Shown: positions 41,053 to 49,873, counted from the stretch's first letter. The stretch is 64,000 bases of DNA from Lysobacter antibioticus (GCF_001442535.1 NZ_CP013141.1:4045894-4109893), one strand, 5' to 3'. Translations and numbers: made by a program. The notes: generated from the letters alone by a model not told the origin.

Positions 41053-41370
41053 ATGACCACGACGAGCATTGCGCCCCGCAACCAAATGGTCCGATTTACG
41101 CGCAAGGCCGAGAGCCTGTATTGGGTACAGCGGGAACTGGGCGACCTCAACGTCCGAGCCGAGCTTGCCTTGGTCGTCGCGGTCAAGGAGCTGACCGCCG
41201 AGGAATACGACGCGTTCGCCAAACGGCTGCTGCGCGCGCGAGACTGGCTGGCCAACTTCGACGGTATCTGCCACGAGGTACTGGAAGTGCGGTGCCCGGG
41301 CCGCCCGACGCTCTACGTGAAGTCGAAGGGAACCAACTACGCCCACACCGTTGGGCTGGCGGCGGAGTAA
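41053..41370 (+). CDS. Unknown array protein (105 aa)
   Basis: Last plus-strand array gene. A mixed alpha/beta product (MVRFTRKAESLYWVQRELGD, LTAEEYDAFAKRLLRARDWLANF, CPGRPTLYVKSKGTNYAH). The leader ATG at 41023 would add MSARPPRKTD in frame. It ends convergent with the methyltransferase block. No family recognised. Confidence 0.68.
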   Translation: MTTTSIAPRNQMVRFTRKAESLYWVQRELGDLNVRAELALVVAVKELTAEEYDAFAKRLLRARDWLANFDGICHEVLEVRCPGRPTLYVKSKGTNYAHTVGLAAE

Positions 41371-41400
41371 GCCGAGTCCGCGTCTGACACCTTACCCGCG

Positions 41401-42120
41401 CTACGCCGGCCTCGCGAGCACCGACTGAGCCAAGCCGCTGCTGGCGTCGCCCCCGGGCGCGGCGTCAGCCGCGCAGGGCACGGAGGATTTCGGCGGCGAC
41501 CTGTGGGACGATCGCATTGCCGGCGGCGCGCAGCTTAGGAATTCGGGCGGATATCCCATCAGCCAGAAGACGAATTCCGGATTCAGGTACCCGGCGACCG
41601 GCGAGGGTTTGACTTGTCTGCCAAGCATCCCATTCTCCGGTGCGCTGCCAATGCTCGACGCGTCCTTGTGATCCCGCGTCGTCGGCGTCGCCCAGACCGC
41701 CTGCGCCGCCAACGGTCGGGTCGACCCACTGCCGAACTGCTGATTCGGACCGCCCTTCTCGCCGTCGCTCGCGCGCGGCGTGCTCCAGACTGCCTTCACG
41801 ACTCCCGGTAGGCCATTGCGTCGCTCGGCCGCAAAGTCGCCGCGCTTCTCTGGATCGTTCGCCGTCGCGGTCGGCCAGACCAATTTTGCCGCCACTTGCA
41901 AACTCGTAATCGTCCGTCGCTGCCCGCCTCGCATCCTCGACTTCATGGCCAGATGCGCCTCGGGCGACTTGTTGTCGTCGTTCGCTACGGCAGTCGGCCA
42001 AACGGCGACCGACGATCCAGACGCGCTCGCGTCGATGCGGGGCGTTGACGGCGCAAGCTGGAACAACAACCGCCCGGCCGGCGTAGCCTTCGGCTTCCAG
42101 GTCAGCAAGAACTCCATCGA
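41401..42120 (-). CDS. Overlapping-frame WPT-motif protein within the C5-methyltransferase gene
   Basis: A second frame through the 3' half of the methyltransferase gene encodes up to 239 residues from ATG 42120 (EFLLTWKPKATPAGRLLFQL). It has repeated WPT/STP motifs (VWPTAVANDDNKS, VWPTATANDPEKRG, STPRASDGEKGGPN, VWATPTTRDHKD) and the ending LNPEFVFWLMGYPPEF. These motifs are usual in phage proteins encoded with or beside Dcm-type enzymes. The frame stays open well beyond the methyltransferase stop. It may be expressed from the internal start or by frameshift. Confidence 0.55.
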   Translation of the reverse strand, partial: SMEFLLTWKPKATPAGRLLFQLAPSTPRIDASASGSSVAVWPTAVANDDNKSPEAHLAMKSRMRGGQRRTITSLQVAAKLVWPTATANDPEKRGDFAAERRNGLPGVVKAVWSTPRASDGEKGGPNQQFGSGSTRPLAAQAVWATPTTRDHKDASSIGSAPENGMLGRQVKPSPVAGYLNPEFVFWLMGYPPEFLSCAPPAMRSSHRSPPKSSVPCAADAAPGGDASSGLAQSVLARPA

Positions 42121-42505
42121 GCCCCAACGCGATGAGGCCAGCAACGTTCTCGCCCACGAATAGAGCGGGTCGCGCCGATGCAATAAGGCGGCGCAGTTCC
42201 GGCCAGAGGTGGCGGTCGTCCGCTTGCGCGCGCTGGCGGCCTGCAACGCTGAACGGCTGGCAGGGGAAGCCGCCAGTCCAGATCGAGTCGTCGTCCGGCC
42301 AGCCCGCGAGCCGACAGGCATAAGCGAATCCGCCGATGCCGGCGAAGAAGTGGCATTGGCCGTAGCCGCGCAGGTCGTCTGCGCGAACAGATCGGATGTC
42401 TCGGTCATCGACGTCGCCAGGGGGAATCAGGTCGGCCGCAATGAGATTGCGCAGCCAACCGCAAAGGTAGGAATCACTTTCGTTGTAGTAGGCGGGCCGG
42501 GTCAT
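41465..42505 (-). CDS. DNA (cytosine-5) methyltransferase
   Basis: A 346-residue C5-methyltransferase that methylates cytosine in DNA, probably to protect phage DNA. Motif I is FFAGIGGFAYACRLAGW, motif IV GGFPCQPFSVAGRQR with the catalytic Cys, motif VI ENVAGL, motif VIII RRERVWIVG and motif X AGNAIVPQVAAEIL. Between VIII and X the sequence is Arg/Gly-rich with LADRDGE and GLGDADD repeats, typical of the variable target region. The ATG overlaps the stop of the upstream methyltransferase gene. Confidence 0.9.
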   Translation of the reverse strand: MTRPAYYNESDSYLCGWLRNLIAADLIPPGDVDDRDIRSVRADDLRGYGQCHFFAGIGGFAYACRLAGWPDDDSIWTGGFPCQPFSVAGRQRAQADDRHLWPELRRLIASARPALFVGENVAGLIALGLDGVLADLEAEGYAGRAVVVPACAVNAPHRRERVWIVGRRLADCRSERRQQVARGASGHEVEDARRAATDDYEFASGGKIGLADRDGERSREARRLCGRATQWPTGSREGSLEHAARERRREGRSESAVRQWVDPTVGGAGGLGDADDAGSQGRVEHWQRTGEWDAWQTSQTLAGRRVPESGIRLLADGISARIPKLRAAGNAIVPQVAAEILRALRG

Positions 42506-43758
42506 GCGAGCGCGGTCTTTGTTTCGGCCTCAGCATCGCGCGCTGCATGCTCGAATAGGACGCCATCCGATTGCCTGGTGGCCGCCTGGCCGGTGTGGTC
42601 TTGCCAGCGCCGGACGATCACGTCCGCGTACTTCGGGTCCAGTTCGATCAGGCGCGCGCGGCGGCCGGTCTTCTCGCAGGCGATCATCGTCGTGCCCGAA
42701 CCGCCGAACGGATCGAGGATGAGATCGCGACTCTTGCTGCTATTGCGGATCGCCCGTTCGACCAACGCCACTGGCTTCATGGTCGGGTGAAGGTCGTTCT
42801 TGCTGGTGCGGTCGATGAACCAGACGTCGCCCTGGTCACGGGCGCCGCACCAGAACCGGTCGTTGCCGTCCCGCCAGCCATAGAGAATGGGTTCGTACTG
42901 CCGTTGGTAATCGGCATGCCCCATCGTGAACTTGTTCTTGGCCCAGATGATGAAGGTGGACCAGCGACCGCCCGCTGCACGGAAGGCCTCCTGCAAGCGG
43001 TCCAGCTCAGACGAGGACATCGCCATGTAGACCGCGCCCTTGGTCGCCGTCAGGATTTGCTGACAGGCGGCCTGGAGGAATACGCCGAAGTCCGAGCCCA
43101 AGTTGTCGTTGAGGATTGGGCGGTGCTTGCCGCGCAGCTTGTCCTTGGGGTTGTTGGCGTAATCGACGTTGTAAGGCGGATCAGTGAACGTCATGTCCAC
43201 CAGCTCATCGCCGAGCAGGGCGGCGTAATCGTCGCTGCTGGTGGCATCGCCGCACAGCACCTTGTGGCCACCACAGATCCAGACGTCTCCGGGGCGCGAA
43301 ACCGGATGCTCGGTCGGCTCCGGCACCTCGTCATCATCGGTTAGACCGGCCTGGTCATCGATCAGCAGGTCATCCAGCTCGTCTTCGGTGAAGCCCAACA
43401 GATCCAGATCGAACTCCGCGTCGCGAAGCTCGGCCAACTCCAGCTTCAGCAGTTCCTCGTCCCAACCAGCATTCTCAGCCAACCGGTTATCGGCGATGAC
43501 GTAGGCGCGTTTCTGTGCCGGGGTTAGGTGTGCCAGTTCGATCACCGGCACCTGCGCAAGTCCGAGTTGGCGTGCGGCAAGCAGTCGACCGTGGCCGGCG
43601 ATGATGCCACTGGTTCCATCGACCAGGATCGGATTGGTCCAGCCGAACTCCACGATGCTGGCGGCAATCTGCGCGACCTGCGCGTCGGAGTGCGTTCGTG
43701 CGTTCCGCGCAAATGGAATGAGCGCCTCGATCGGGCGCTGTTCGATCTGAAGGCTCAA
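42502..43758 (-). CDS. ParB-like domain plus N6-adenine/N4-cytosine methyltransferase
   Basis: A 418-residue two-domain protein. Residues 1-110 are ParB/Sulfiredoxin-like (FARNARTHSDAQVAQIAASI, GIIAGHGRLLAARQLGL). A permuted (beta-class) DNA methyltransferase follows, with motif IV DPPYN at ~194 and motif I DPFGGSGTT at ~349. Such proteins are common in phage early regions and usually modify adenine. The acidic linker (DDQAGLTDDDEVPEPTEHP) joins the domains. It lies upstream of, and overlaps by 4 nt, the C5-methyltransferase. Confidence 0.9.
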   Translation of the reverse strand: MSLQIEQRPIEALIPFARNARTHSDAQVAQIAASIVEFGWTNPILVDGTSGIIAGHGRLLAARQLGLAQVPVIELAHLTPAQKRAYVIADNRLAENAGWDEELLKLELAELRDAEFDLDLLGFTEDELDDLLIDDQAGLTDDDEVPEPTEHPVSRPGDVWICGGHKVLCGDATSSDDYAALLGDELVDMTFTDPPYNVDYANNPKDKLRGKHRPILNDNLGSDFGVFLQAACQQILTATKGAVYMAMSSSELDRLQEAFRAAGGRWSTFIIWAKNKFTMGHADYQRQYEPILYGWRDGNDRFWCGARDQGDVWFIDRTSKNDLHPTMKPVALVERAIRNSSKSRDLILDPFGGSGTTMIACEKTGRRARLIELDPKYADVIVRRWQDHTGQAATRQSDGVLFEHAARDAEAETKTALA

Positions 43759-44068
43759 GGGAGGTCCGAATGCGAACCGGGTTGCAGGGGCTGCAAACCC
43801 GAATGAAAGGATTGACGCTAGCGGGGTTTTGCGGCTTGGCCCCCCGCTTCAGGAATCGCTCAGGAAGGACCCGCGATTTCTGGCCGAAAGGCGCAACGTG
43901 CAGCCCGACGTGGGCAGCGGACGGTGGAGGCTGGGGCCCCGTGGGCAGAGATACGTGAGCCGTGTGTGCTCGACGTGTGCGCCTTCGGCGCCTGCCTCAA
44001 AGATTGAAAGCAAGGCGGTATTCTATTGCCTCATTGCTCAGCGGTACTAACTAGAAACAGGTGATTCA
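43759..44068. other. Divergent intergenic region
   Basis: 310 bases between the minus-strand methyltransferase and the plus-strand DUF2971 gene. Contains GC-rich inverted repeats (GGGTTGCAGGGGCTGCAAACCC at about 43779-43800) but no gene. It should hold promoters for one or both sides; no clear -35/-10 pair was identified. Confidence 0.45.
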
Positions 44069-45010
44069 ATGTCCTGGCAGGACGAATTTGCGACCTTGCT
44101 TTGCTCAATCAATAGCGATCTTAATGATCTACAGAAAGCCTACCAACTGAAGCACGACAATCTTCCCATTTCGATATTCAAGTATCGGAGTGTGGATAGT
44201 CGGTCATTGCAAAACCTTCGCGAGGGAACGGTTTGGCTTGCCGATCCAGCAACCCTGAACGACCCTTACGAATGCTCATTGTTGATTGATCCAGCGAGAT
44301 TGCGACTTGATCTCACGAAGGTTTTGCCGGACGGGATTATTGAGCGCCTGGTTCGAGGTGGATTCCCCGAGGAGCTACTCGCTGCGTGTGATGATACGCA
44401 GGAAACACGTTCGGCCAAGATCGATGCGCTCTATGCCGGCCACTCAGTCGAGGAGCGAGAGAAGTTGAAGCCATTGCTACTTCGCTTCCTCGACGAGAAC
44501 AACGAGTCTTTGGCACGCGAGTTTTCGGTGGCCCTACGAAGTTCTTTCAAGCTCTGCTCGTTCTCGGAACGTGTTGATTCGACACTGATGTGGTCACATT
44601 ACGCGGATAGCCACAAAGGCTTCTGCATCGAGTACGACGTTCGATCTCTTCCAGAATCTGACCTGAGAGCGCGGTCCTTGTACCCGGTCCTTTACTCCGA
44701 TGACATATTCGATGCCACGGAATTCTTCCAGCGTGATGCCGCAGAGCGAAATATTTGTCACTCAATTCTCGCTGGCCTTCTCAAGGCCAAGGACTGGAGC
44801 TATGAGCGCGAATGGCGACTGATGTTTCCGCATGGCCTTCTAGATTCCGCACGACCGTTCCGAATGCCTAGTCCGATCGGCGTTTATCTGGGAGCGCGCA
44901 TCAGCAATGAAAGTGAAGCTTCCGTGCGAGAGGCATGTGAATCATTGGGTGTCCCGGTATGGAACATGCAGCATTCGGCACGTCGGTTTCAGATCGAGGT
45001 CGCTAGGTAG
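44069..45010 (+). CDS. DUF2971 protein, prophage cargo
   Basis: A 313-residue protein with DUF2971 features: LPISIFKYRSVDSRSLQNL, GTVWLADPATLNDPYEC, FKLCSFSERVDSTLMWSHYA, HKGFCIEYD and KDWSYEREWRLMF. The family is widespread near mobile elements and sometimes in defence islands; its biochemical activity is not settled. AGGTGA precedes the ATG. It is transcribed against the early operon and interrupts it, and its base composition is less GC-rich than its neighbours, so recent acquisition is likely. Confidence 0.82.
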   Translation: MSWQDEFATLLCSINSDLNDLQKAYQLKHDNLPISIFKYRSVDSRSLQNLREGTVWLADPATLNDPYECSLLIDPARLRLDLTKVLPDGIIERLVRGGFPEELLAACDDTQETRSAKIDALYAGHSVEEREKLKPLLLRFLDENNESLAREFSVALRSSFKLCSFSERVDSTLMWSHYADSHKGFCIEYDVRSLPESDLRARSLYPVLYSDDIFDATEFFQRDAAERNICHSILAGLLKAKDWSYEREWRLMFPHGLLDSARPFRMPSPIGVYLGARISNESEASVREACESLGVPVWNMQHSARRFQIEVAR

Positions 45011-45140
45011 TCCCTAACAGCATCGGGTGACCAGCTTGCGCAACGCACCGCGATCAGCATGCCGACTAGGCTAGGGCAAAACCGGGGTAGTTGGGACACC
45101 CCGATTTCGCAACCTTGGGGACACGAGGTGACATGCGGTG

Positions 45141-45569
45141 TCAGCAGGACAAAGGCACCGCCGATACTTCCAACGACGCCGTAGAGAAGCGGGGCAGCGG
45201 CCCATTGAGGTGAACGGTCACCAGCACCAGGGCGTGTTGCCAACGACGCCACGCCGTCTTGCGGATCAGCCCCGTGCGTGTGCAGACTTCGCGCCACGGC
45301 ACCTGCTGGGCCCGCAGCCAGACCAGGCGTCGTTGCTCCTCGTCCAGCCACCGCAGCCACCGCACGGTCTCGCCGAATCGGTCGATCGCCGCAGGCGATG
45401 CGGCGAAGCGCAGGACAATCCGTTCGTCGGCATAGCCCTCCCACGATTGTCGCTGGATGTCCGGCCAGTACGATGCATAGCCCTGCACCTTCGCCGCCGG
45501 CAACCTGCGGGCCGTGATGGCGGCTTCTTGGAACTGATCTGCGACTTTCTGCACGGTCCACTCAGTCAT
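45141..45569 (-). CDS. DUF6362-like phage protein
   Basis: A 142-residue helical protein starting MTEWTVQKVADQFQEAAIT, with the conserved blocks RRLPAAKVQGYASYWPDIQR and RWLRWLDEEQRRLVWLRAQ and a helix-turn-helix-like WREVCTRTGLIRKTAWRRWQ. This resembles DUF6362, common in alphaproteobacterial and xanthomonad phages at the end of early operons. A DNA-binding or late-switch role is possible. Overlaps the next upstream gene by 8 nt. Confidence 0.75.
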   Translation of the reverse strand: MTEWTVQKVADQFQEAAITARRLPAAKVQGYASYWPDIQRQSWEGYADERIVLRFAASPAAIDRFGETVRWLRWLDEEQRRLVWLRAQQVPWREVCTRTGLIRKTAWRRWQHALVLVTVHLNGPLPRFSTASLEVSAVPLSC

Positions 45570-45771
45570 GCGCCTTCTCCCGCTTTCCGTACAGGCGCTC
45601 GGCAATCTGGCTCAGTAGTTGCCGCTCCACCCAGTCCAGGCGTGTGTCCTCGGCCGATACGACGAGCAAGCCTTGGTCGCGCCAGCCCTCTCGCTTAAGC
45701 CGATCCAGATCCAGCGTCTGCGGCACGAAGCGCCCCAGCGGCGAACGGTATCGGAACTCGGACACGATCAT
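45562..45771 (-). CDS. Unknown 69-aa protein
   Basis: A small protein (MIVSEFRYRSPLGRF, then LDLDRLKREGWRDQGLLVVS and a C-terminal helix). Its ATG overlaps the resolvase stop by 4 nt and its 3' end overlaps the DUF6362-like gene, so it is a tight operon member. No family recognised. Confidence 0.65.
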   Translation of the reverse strand: MIVSEFRYRSPLGRFVPQTLDLDRLKREGWRDQGLLVVSAEDTRLDWVERQLLSQIAERLYGKREKAHD

Positions 45772-46370
45772 GCCGTCGCCTCCTGCGCGATAGCCCAATG
45801 CAGCAGCGCGAGGGCGTCGGCTTCGTTGTCATCCTCCGGCCGATGGCCCCAACGTTTCGCCGCTTCGATCATCGCCGCCTTGTCGGCATTGCCCTTTCCG
45901 GTGGCGAACTTCTTGATCGTGCCGACCGGCACGCCCTGGTACGGAATGGCGTGACGCTCACACCACGCGGTGAGCTGCGCCAGGAAGCCGCCGTAGACGT
46001 GCGCGGCATCGACGCCGCGGTGGCGACGCACCTCCTCGAAGTAGAGCGTCGAGGGCGGGCCTGCGAAGCGCCACAGATCATCGAGCCATCGGACGAAGCG
46101 GAGGTAACGCATGCCGCCGCCCTCGAAGCGGCCGACCTTGAAGTGCTCGGTGCCGCTCATGGCCTGACCGGATAGGCGCAGCGCCCAACCCAGCGTCGTG
46201 CCCAAGTCGAGCGCCACCAGTGTCGGCGAGGTGTCCCCGACGACCTGGGTGGCGGATGGGGCAGGGTTGCCGGTCAATGCGCGTGTGTGCGCGCGCACGC
46301 ACACATGAGAGGGAACCGGCATCTCTGCCCCATCCGCCACCCTCTCGCATAAGTCATTGATTTTAGCCAC
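45768..46370 (-). CDS. RuvC-like Holliday junction resolvase
   Basis: A 200-residue phage resolvase of the RuvC/RNase H fold. Acidic catalytic positions are seen in VALDLGTTLGWAL (Asp near 54), YFEEVRRHRGVDAAHVYGG (Glu) and PEDDNEADALALLHWA (Asp pair near 185). The KKFATGKGNADKAAMIEAAK segment is also typical. Such enzymes resolve branched DNA before packaging. The GTG start overlaps the primase-helicase stop by 8 nt. Codons 30-36 fall in a long alternating purine-pyrimidine stretch. Confidence 0.85.
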   Translation of the reverse strand: MAKINDLCERVADGAEMPVPSHVCVRAHTRALTGNPAPSATQVVGDTSPTLVALDLGTTLGWALRLSGQAMSGTEHFKVGRFEGGGMRYLRFVRWLDDLWRFAGPPSTLYFEEVRRHRGVDAAHVYGGFLAQLTAWCERHAIPYQGVPVGTIKKFATGKGNADKAAMIEAAKRWGHRPEDDNEADALALLHWAIAQEATA

Positions 46371-48660
46371 GGCTCACGCCTCCGAACTGTGTGAAGGATT
46401 TCGGCTTCAAACTCAAGCCGGCGAAATAGCGCGCCCCCTTGCCGCCCTTGTACTTGGTGAACTGACGCGTGGTGAGAAGATCCGAGAAGCGCTTGACCGA
46501 GCCCACGAACTCACCGCTGCCTTCGGCCCAATCGCGCCAGTCGGCGAACAGATCGGCGACGAGCGCCTTCGACTGCGCATGCACAAAGCAGCGCTCTTCG
46601 ATCCAATGTCCGAGCGCGTCCTCGCCTTCGAAATACTCCTCGGTGGCATCGACCACGCACTGCGGCGGGCGCAGACCGACCCCCTGCCATTGCAGGCAGC
46701 CATCAACGGCCCAGGTCATGATCCCGTCGCGCTCGGCCAGCAGTTTCTCGGTCAGACGCTTGTCTCGCCGCTCGGGCGGGATGGTGACGGTGAACGGCAC
46801 CAGGTGTAGGCGGCGCTTCATTGCCTCGTCGGCATTGCGGATCGCTGGCTTGTGATTGCCGGCCACCACCAGCTTGAACTGCGGCGTGTACTCGAAAAAG
46901 TCCTGCCGCATGAATCGCGCACTGACGGTATCGCCGCCGGTAATCGACTTGAGCTTGGACTCGTTCCAGCGCCGGCCCTGCTCAGTCTCGCTGGCGGACA
47001 CGAAGCGCGCACCACGCAGGCCGGCCAGTTCGGTCGGATGGCGGTCGTGACGCGATTCCATGAACGTGTCCATCGGCGCGTTCGTCCCGTAGTCGCCGAG
47101 AATCGTCGCCAGCACGTTCACGAACACAGACTTGCCGTTAGCCCCGGTGCCGTACAGGAAGAACAGCGCGTGCTCGCGGGTTACACCGGTCAGGCAGTAG
47201 CCGGCAACCCGTTGCAAGTACGAGGCCAATTCGACATCGCCGCCGGTCGCATCGTCCAGGAAGTTCCGCCAAGTCGGGCAGTCTCCCTGCGGACTCGCCG
47301 TGGTTAGCTTAGTCATATGCTCGCCCCGGGCATGTCGACGCAACGTTCCATCCCGCAGATCCACGATCCCTCGCGGCGTGTTTAGCGCCCACAAATCGCT
47401 GTCCCAATCCTCGGCCCGAGAGGCGTGACGGGGATCGCTACGGGCCAAGCGCTCAACGCCGCTCACGGTCGAAGCCGACGCCAGCTTTGAACGCTGCGAG
47501 GGCTTGTCGGAGAACGCTTGCGCTGCTCGGCAGACGCCGCGCACGAGATGCTGCAGGACCAACGCCCGATCCGGATTCCAACGCGTGCCGGTCCAGCTAA
47601 GCCACTGACCCCAGGCCGCGCAGTAGGACCAATCATCGGCATAGCGTCGGGTGAAGGCCAGGCCAAGGCCGTCGTCGCTGCTCCAATCCAGGCCGTCGAA
47701 GTCGATCGGCGGCGGTGCGTCGTCGTTGCCGGGCGAAAGGAAGGTGCGCTCGCCCGCGCGCAGGAACCCGTCGATGTCGAAGCCGTCCTGGGCAGCGTCG
47801 GCCGCGTCCCAAGCCAGCGGTTTGTCGTCGGGCGGGTGCAGCAACGCGCACGAGTCGGCGCCGGCCTTGAACGCCGCTTGCGCGGCCTGCATCGCATACT
47901 CCCAGCCCGGCTTGTCTTTGTCGGGCCAGATCAGTACGTGCTTGCCGCAGAGCGGCGACCAGTCGGTCTTCTCGATCGGTGCATTCGCGCCGTTCATAGA
48001 GGTCGTGGCGCAGGCGCCGCGCTCGATCAACGCATCGGCCGATTTCTCGCCTTCGACCAGGACGACCTCGGTCGCCGCGGCGACGCCGGGCTGGTTGTAG
48101 AGCGGCCGTGGCATCGGTGCCTGGTGCTTGCGACGCTTCGCGTCCCACGGCCGGTATTGCTTTCCCTCCGGTGGATCGTAGCGATATACGCACGCGATCA
48201 GTTCGCCGTCCGAACTCAGATAATCCCAACGCCCCGTATGCGGGCCAAGTTCGTCCAGCGCGGGCTCCGACCGGCGTCGATTGGGCGACGAGTCGGCCGC
48301 TGGCGCTGGAACATGGCCTGCCAGGTCGGCTGCGCGATCGAGCACCGCGGCGAAGTCCTGCCGCGCGTCGAGCCCGGCTTGCGCAGCGATCAAGTCGAAA
48401 ATGTCGCCGCCCTCGCCGGTGGCGTGATCATTCCACAACCCGGCCTTGTCGCCCGTTAGCGCGATCTCAAGGCTGTCTCCGGTCGCGCCGTGGACATCAC
48501 CGATAGTGAATCTGCCGCGCCGCGACTTGCCGTCGGGAAATAGCGCCGCTAGCAACGCCTCCAGCCGCAGCAGAAGCGCCGATCTCACCTCTGCTCGTCG
48601 GGTTTGACCGTTTGGTGCGGACGCCGGCTCAGCGTCGTTGAAATCGTTCCATGTACTCAA
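46363..48660 (-). CDS. P4-type primase-helicase
   Basis: A 765-residue replication protein. The N-terminal part has a primase/Toprim-like region (VVLVEGEKSADALIERGA, IWPDKDKPGWEYA), a D5-type N-terminal domain and an SF3 helicase with Walker A YGTGANGKS near 500, then QGRRWNESKLKSITGGDT and the arginine-finger region LVVAGNHKPAIRNADEAMKR. It should unwind and prime phage DNA. The first residues MSTWNDFNDAE recur in the protein at 50080, pointing to a shared partner. Confidence 0.92.
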   Translation of the reverse strand: MSTWNDFNDAEPASAPNGQTRRAEVRSALLLRLEALLAALFPDGKSRRGRFTIGDVHGATGDSLEIALTGDKAGLWNDHATGEGGDIFDLIAAQAGLDARQDFAAVLDRAADLAGHVPAPAADSSPNRRRSEPALDELGPHTGRWDYLSSDGELIACVYRYDPPEGKQYRPWDAKRRKHQAPMPRPLYNQPGVAAATEVVLVEGEKSADALIERGACATTSMNGANAPIEKTDWSPLCGKHVLIWPDKDKPGWEYAMQAAQAAFKAGADSCALLHPPDDKPLAWDAADAAQDGFDIDGFLRAGERTFLSPGNDDAPPPIDFDGLDWSSDDGLGLAFTRRYADDWSYCAAWGQWLSWTGTRWNPDRALVLQHLVRGVCRAAQAFSDKPSQRSKLASASTVSGVERLARSDPRHASRAEDWDSDLWALNTPRGIVDLRDGTLRRHARGEHMTKLTTASPQGDCPTWRNFLDDATGGDVELASYLQRVAGYCLTGVTREHALFFLYGTGANGKSVFVNVLATILGDYGTNAPMDTFMESRHDRHPTELAGLRGARFVSASETEQGRRWNESKLKSITGGDTVSARFMRQDFFEYTPQFKLVVAGNHKPAIRNADEAMKRRLHLVPFTVTIPPERRDKRLTEKLLAERDGIMTWAVDGCLQWQGVGLRPPQCVVDATEEYFEGEDALGHWIEERCFVHAQSKALVADLFADWRDWAEGSGEFVGSVKRFSDLLTTRQFTKYKGGKGARYFAGLSLKPKSFTQFGGVSRG

Positions 48661-49391
48661 TGGGGCAGGCTCCAGCAGCGGTCCTGCCAGGGACAGTACC
48701 GACAGGTTTGATGGGTGGGGGTTGTGCTGATTCGGGGCAGGAGCTCCGCGGTGTCGCAGGCGCGTAGGATGTTTACGGCTCGGTCGGATGCGCGTTGTGC
48801 CAGGCCGCGGTCAAAGTTGACCCGTTCGGCATAGATCGCCATGTCGTCGGCGCAGATCGCCGTGAAGAGCGCCGGATGCTCGTGGAGTCCGAGGTACGCC
48901 TGGTAGAGCGCTACCTGGGTCGCGTAGACCGGGCGGCTGGCGGCGAGCCGCTTCTTCCGAAGTTCCCGAAACGTCTGGGTGCCGACCGCCTTGTTTTCCC
49001 AAAGCATCGGATAGCAGAAGCCGCTGGGACCGGCGACGATCACGCCATCGGCGTGACCGCGCATCCGACCGTCGACAGCGGTGAAACCGAACTGCTCGCC
49101 GTGCTCGTTACGAGCACGCAAGTCGAAGCCGGCCAGGCGCAACCAGTCCGCCATCCAGTCTTCGACCCGGTGGCCGCGGGCAAACACGCGAAGTACACGG
49201 CCGGGAAAGTGCCGACCTGCATCTTTCGGGGTATTGAAGTACTGGAACTGCAGGCGACGGGTGCAGTCTTCGCCAAGACTGGATGCACCGAGGTAGGCAC
49301 GCGGTGGCAGCAAATCCGCCTCGCGCTCCATGGCTTTATCGACCAGAGTTCCGACATGTTCGGACAGGTCATGCGTGTTGAAATCAAGCAT
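48657..49391 (-). CDS. Fe-S PD-(D/E)XK nuclease (Cas4/AddB-like)
   Basis: A 244-residue nuclease with VDGRMRGHADGVIVAG (catalytic Asp) and MLWENKAVG (the E-x-K motif), plus Cys residues placed for a 4Fe-4S cluster: one in GEDCTRRLQF near the N-terminus and C-x2-C-x5-C at the C-terminus (CRYCPWQDRC). The family processes DNA ends in recombination, and phage versions act with a single-strand annealing or RecA-like protein; here a Sak4-like ATPase is three genes upstream. Confidence 0.85.
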   Translation of the reverse strand: MLDFNTHDLSEHVGTLVDKAMEREADLLPPRAYLGASSLGEDCTRRLQFQYFNTPKDAGRHFPGRVLRVFARGHRVEDWMADWLRLAGFDLRARNEHGEQFGFTAVDGRMRGHADGVIVAGPSGFCYPMLWENKAVGTQTFRELRKKRLAASRPVYATQVALYQAYLGLHEHPALFTAICADDMAIYAERVNFDRGLAQRASDRAVNILRACDTAELLPRISTTPTHQTCRYCPWQDRCWSLPH

Positions 49392-49444
49392 AGGTTCGAC
49401 GTCGAAAGTGCCAAATGCCAGAAAGAAGATGGCAATGCCAAAAT

Positions 49445-49873
49445 TCAGAATGGAATCGTGTCGTTCTCAAATCCGTCGAGTGGCGGCGCCACCTTGTAGC
49501 CGATCGGATGGGACTGCGCTCGAATCGAAGCCTCGTAAGCCTGGGTGATCGACTCGATGACTTCGGTTGCTTGCGCCTGGTTGTAGTAGCCGAGTGGAGT
49601 GTCGAAACCGATTCGACCGGCGACGGAGGCAAGCGCTCTCAGGCACGCGCGCTGCGCTTCAGGGGACAATGGGTGTGTCACAGGCAATAGTTCCTCCATC
49701 GACGCCGGATCGCTCCGGCGTCGGGTGTCGTAGAGTTGGTGGAAGGCGTTCTGGCACGTCGTCGAACAGAACGCCCAACGGTACGGAGTACGCCGCGGAT
49801 CACCGATCCGGCGGCGCACGTCCAGATGGCCGAAGCCGCGAGCGGGCTTTCCGCAGGCCCAGCACGGCGTCAT
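49445..49873 (-). CDS. Zinc-finger phage protein, DUF6511-like
   Basis: A 142-residue protein with an N-terminal zinc-binding pair (CWACGKPARGFGHLD and WAFCSTTCQNAFH) and a helical C-terminal part. This resembles DUF6511, frequent in phage early regions. It overlaps the next upstream gene by ATGA. DNA or RNA binding is likely; no further role can be stated. Confidence 0.75.
   Translation of the reverse strand: MTPCWACGKPARGFGHLDVRRRIGDPRRTPYRWAFCSTTCQNAFHQLYDTRRRSDPASMEELLPVTHPLSPEAQRACLRALASVAGRIGFDTPLGYYNQAQATEVIESITQAYEASIRAQSHPIGYKVAPPLDGFENDTIPF

Noticed and set aside
47518..48459. 313-codon open frame on plus
   Set aside because: Antisense to the primase-helicase, which has clear motifs.
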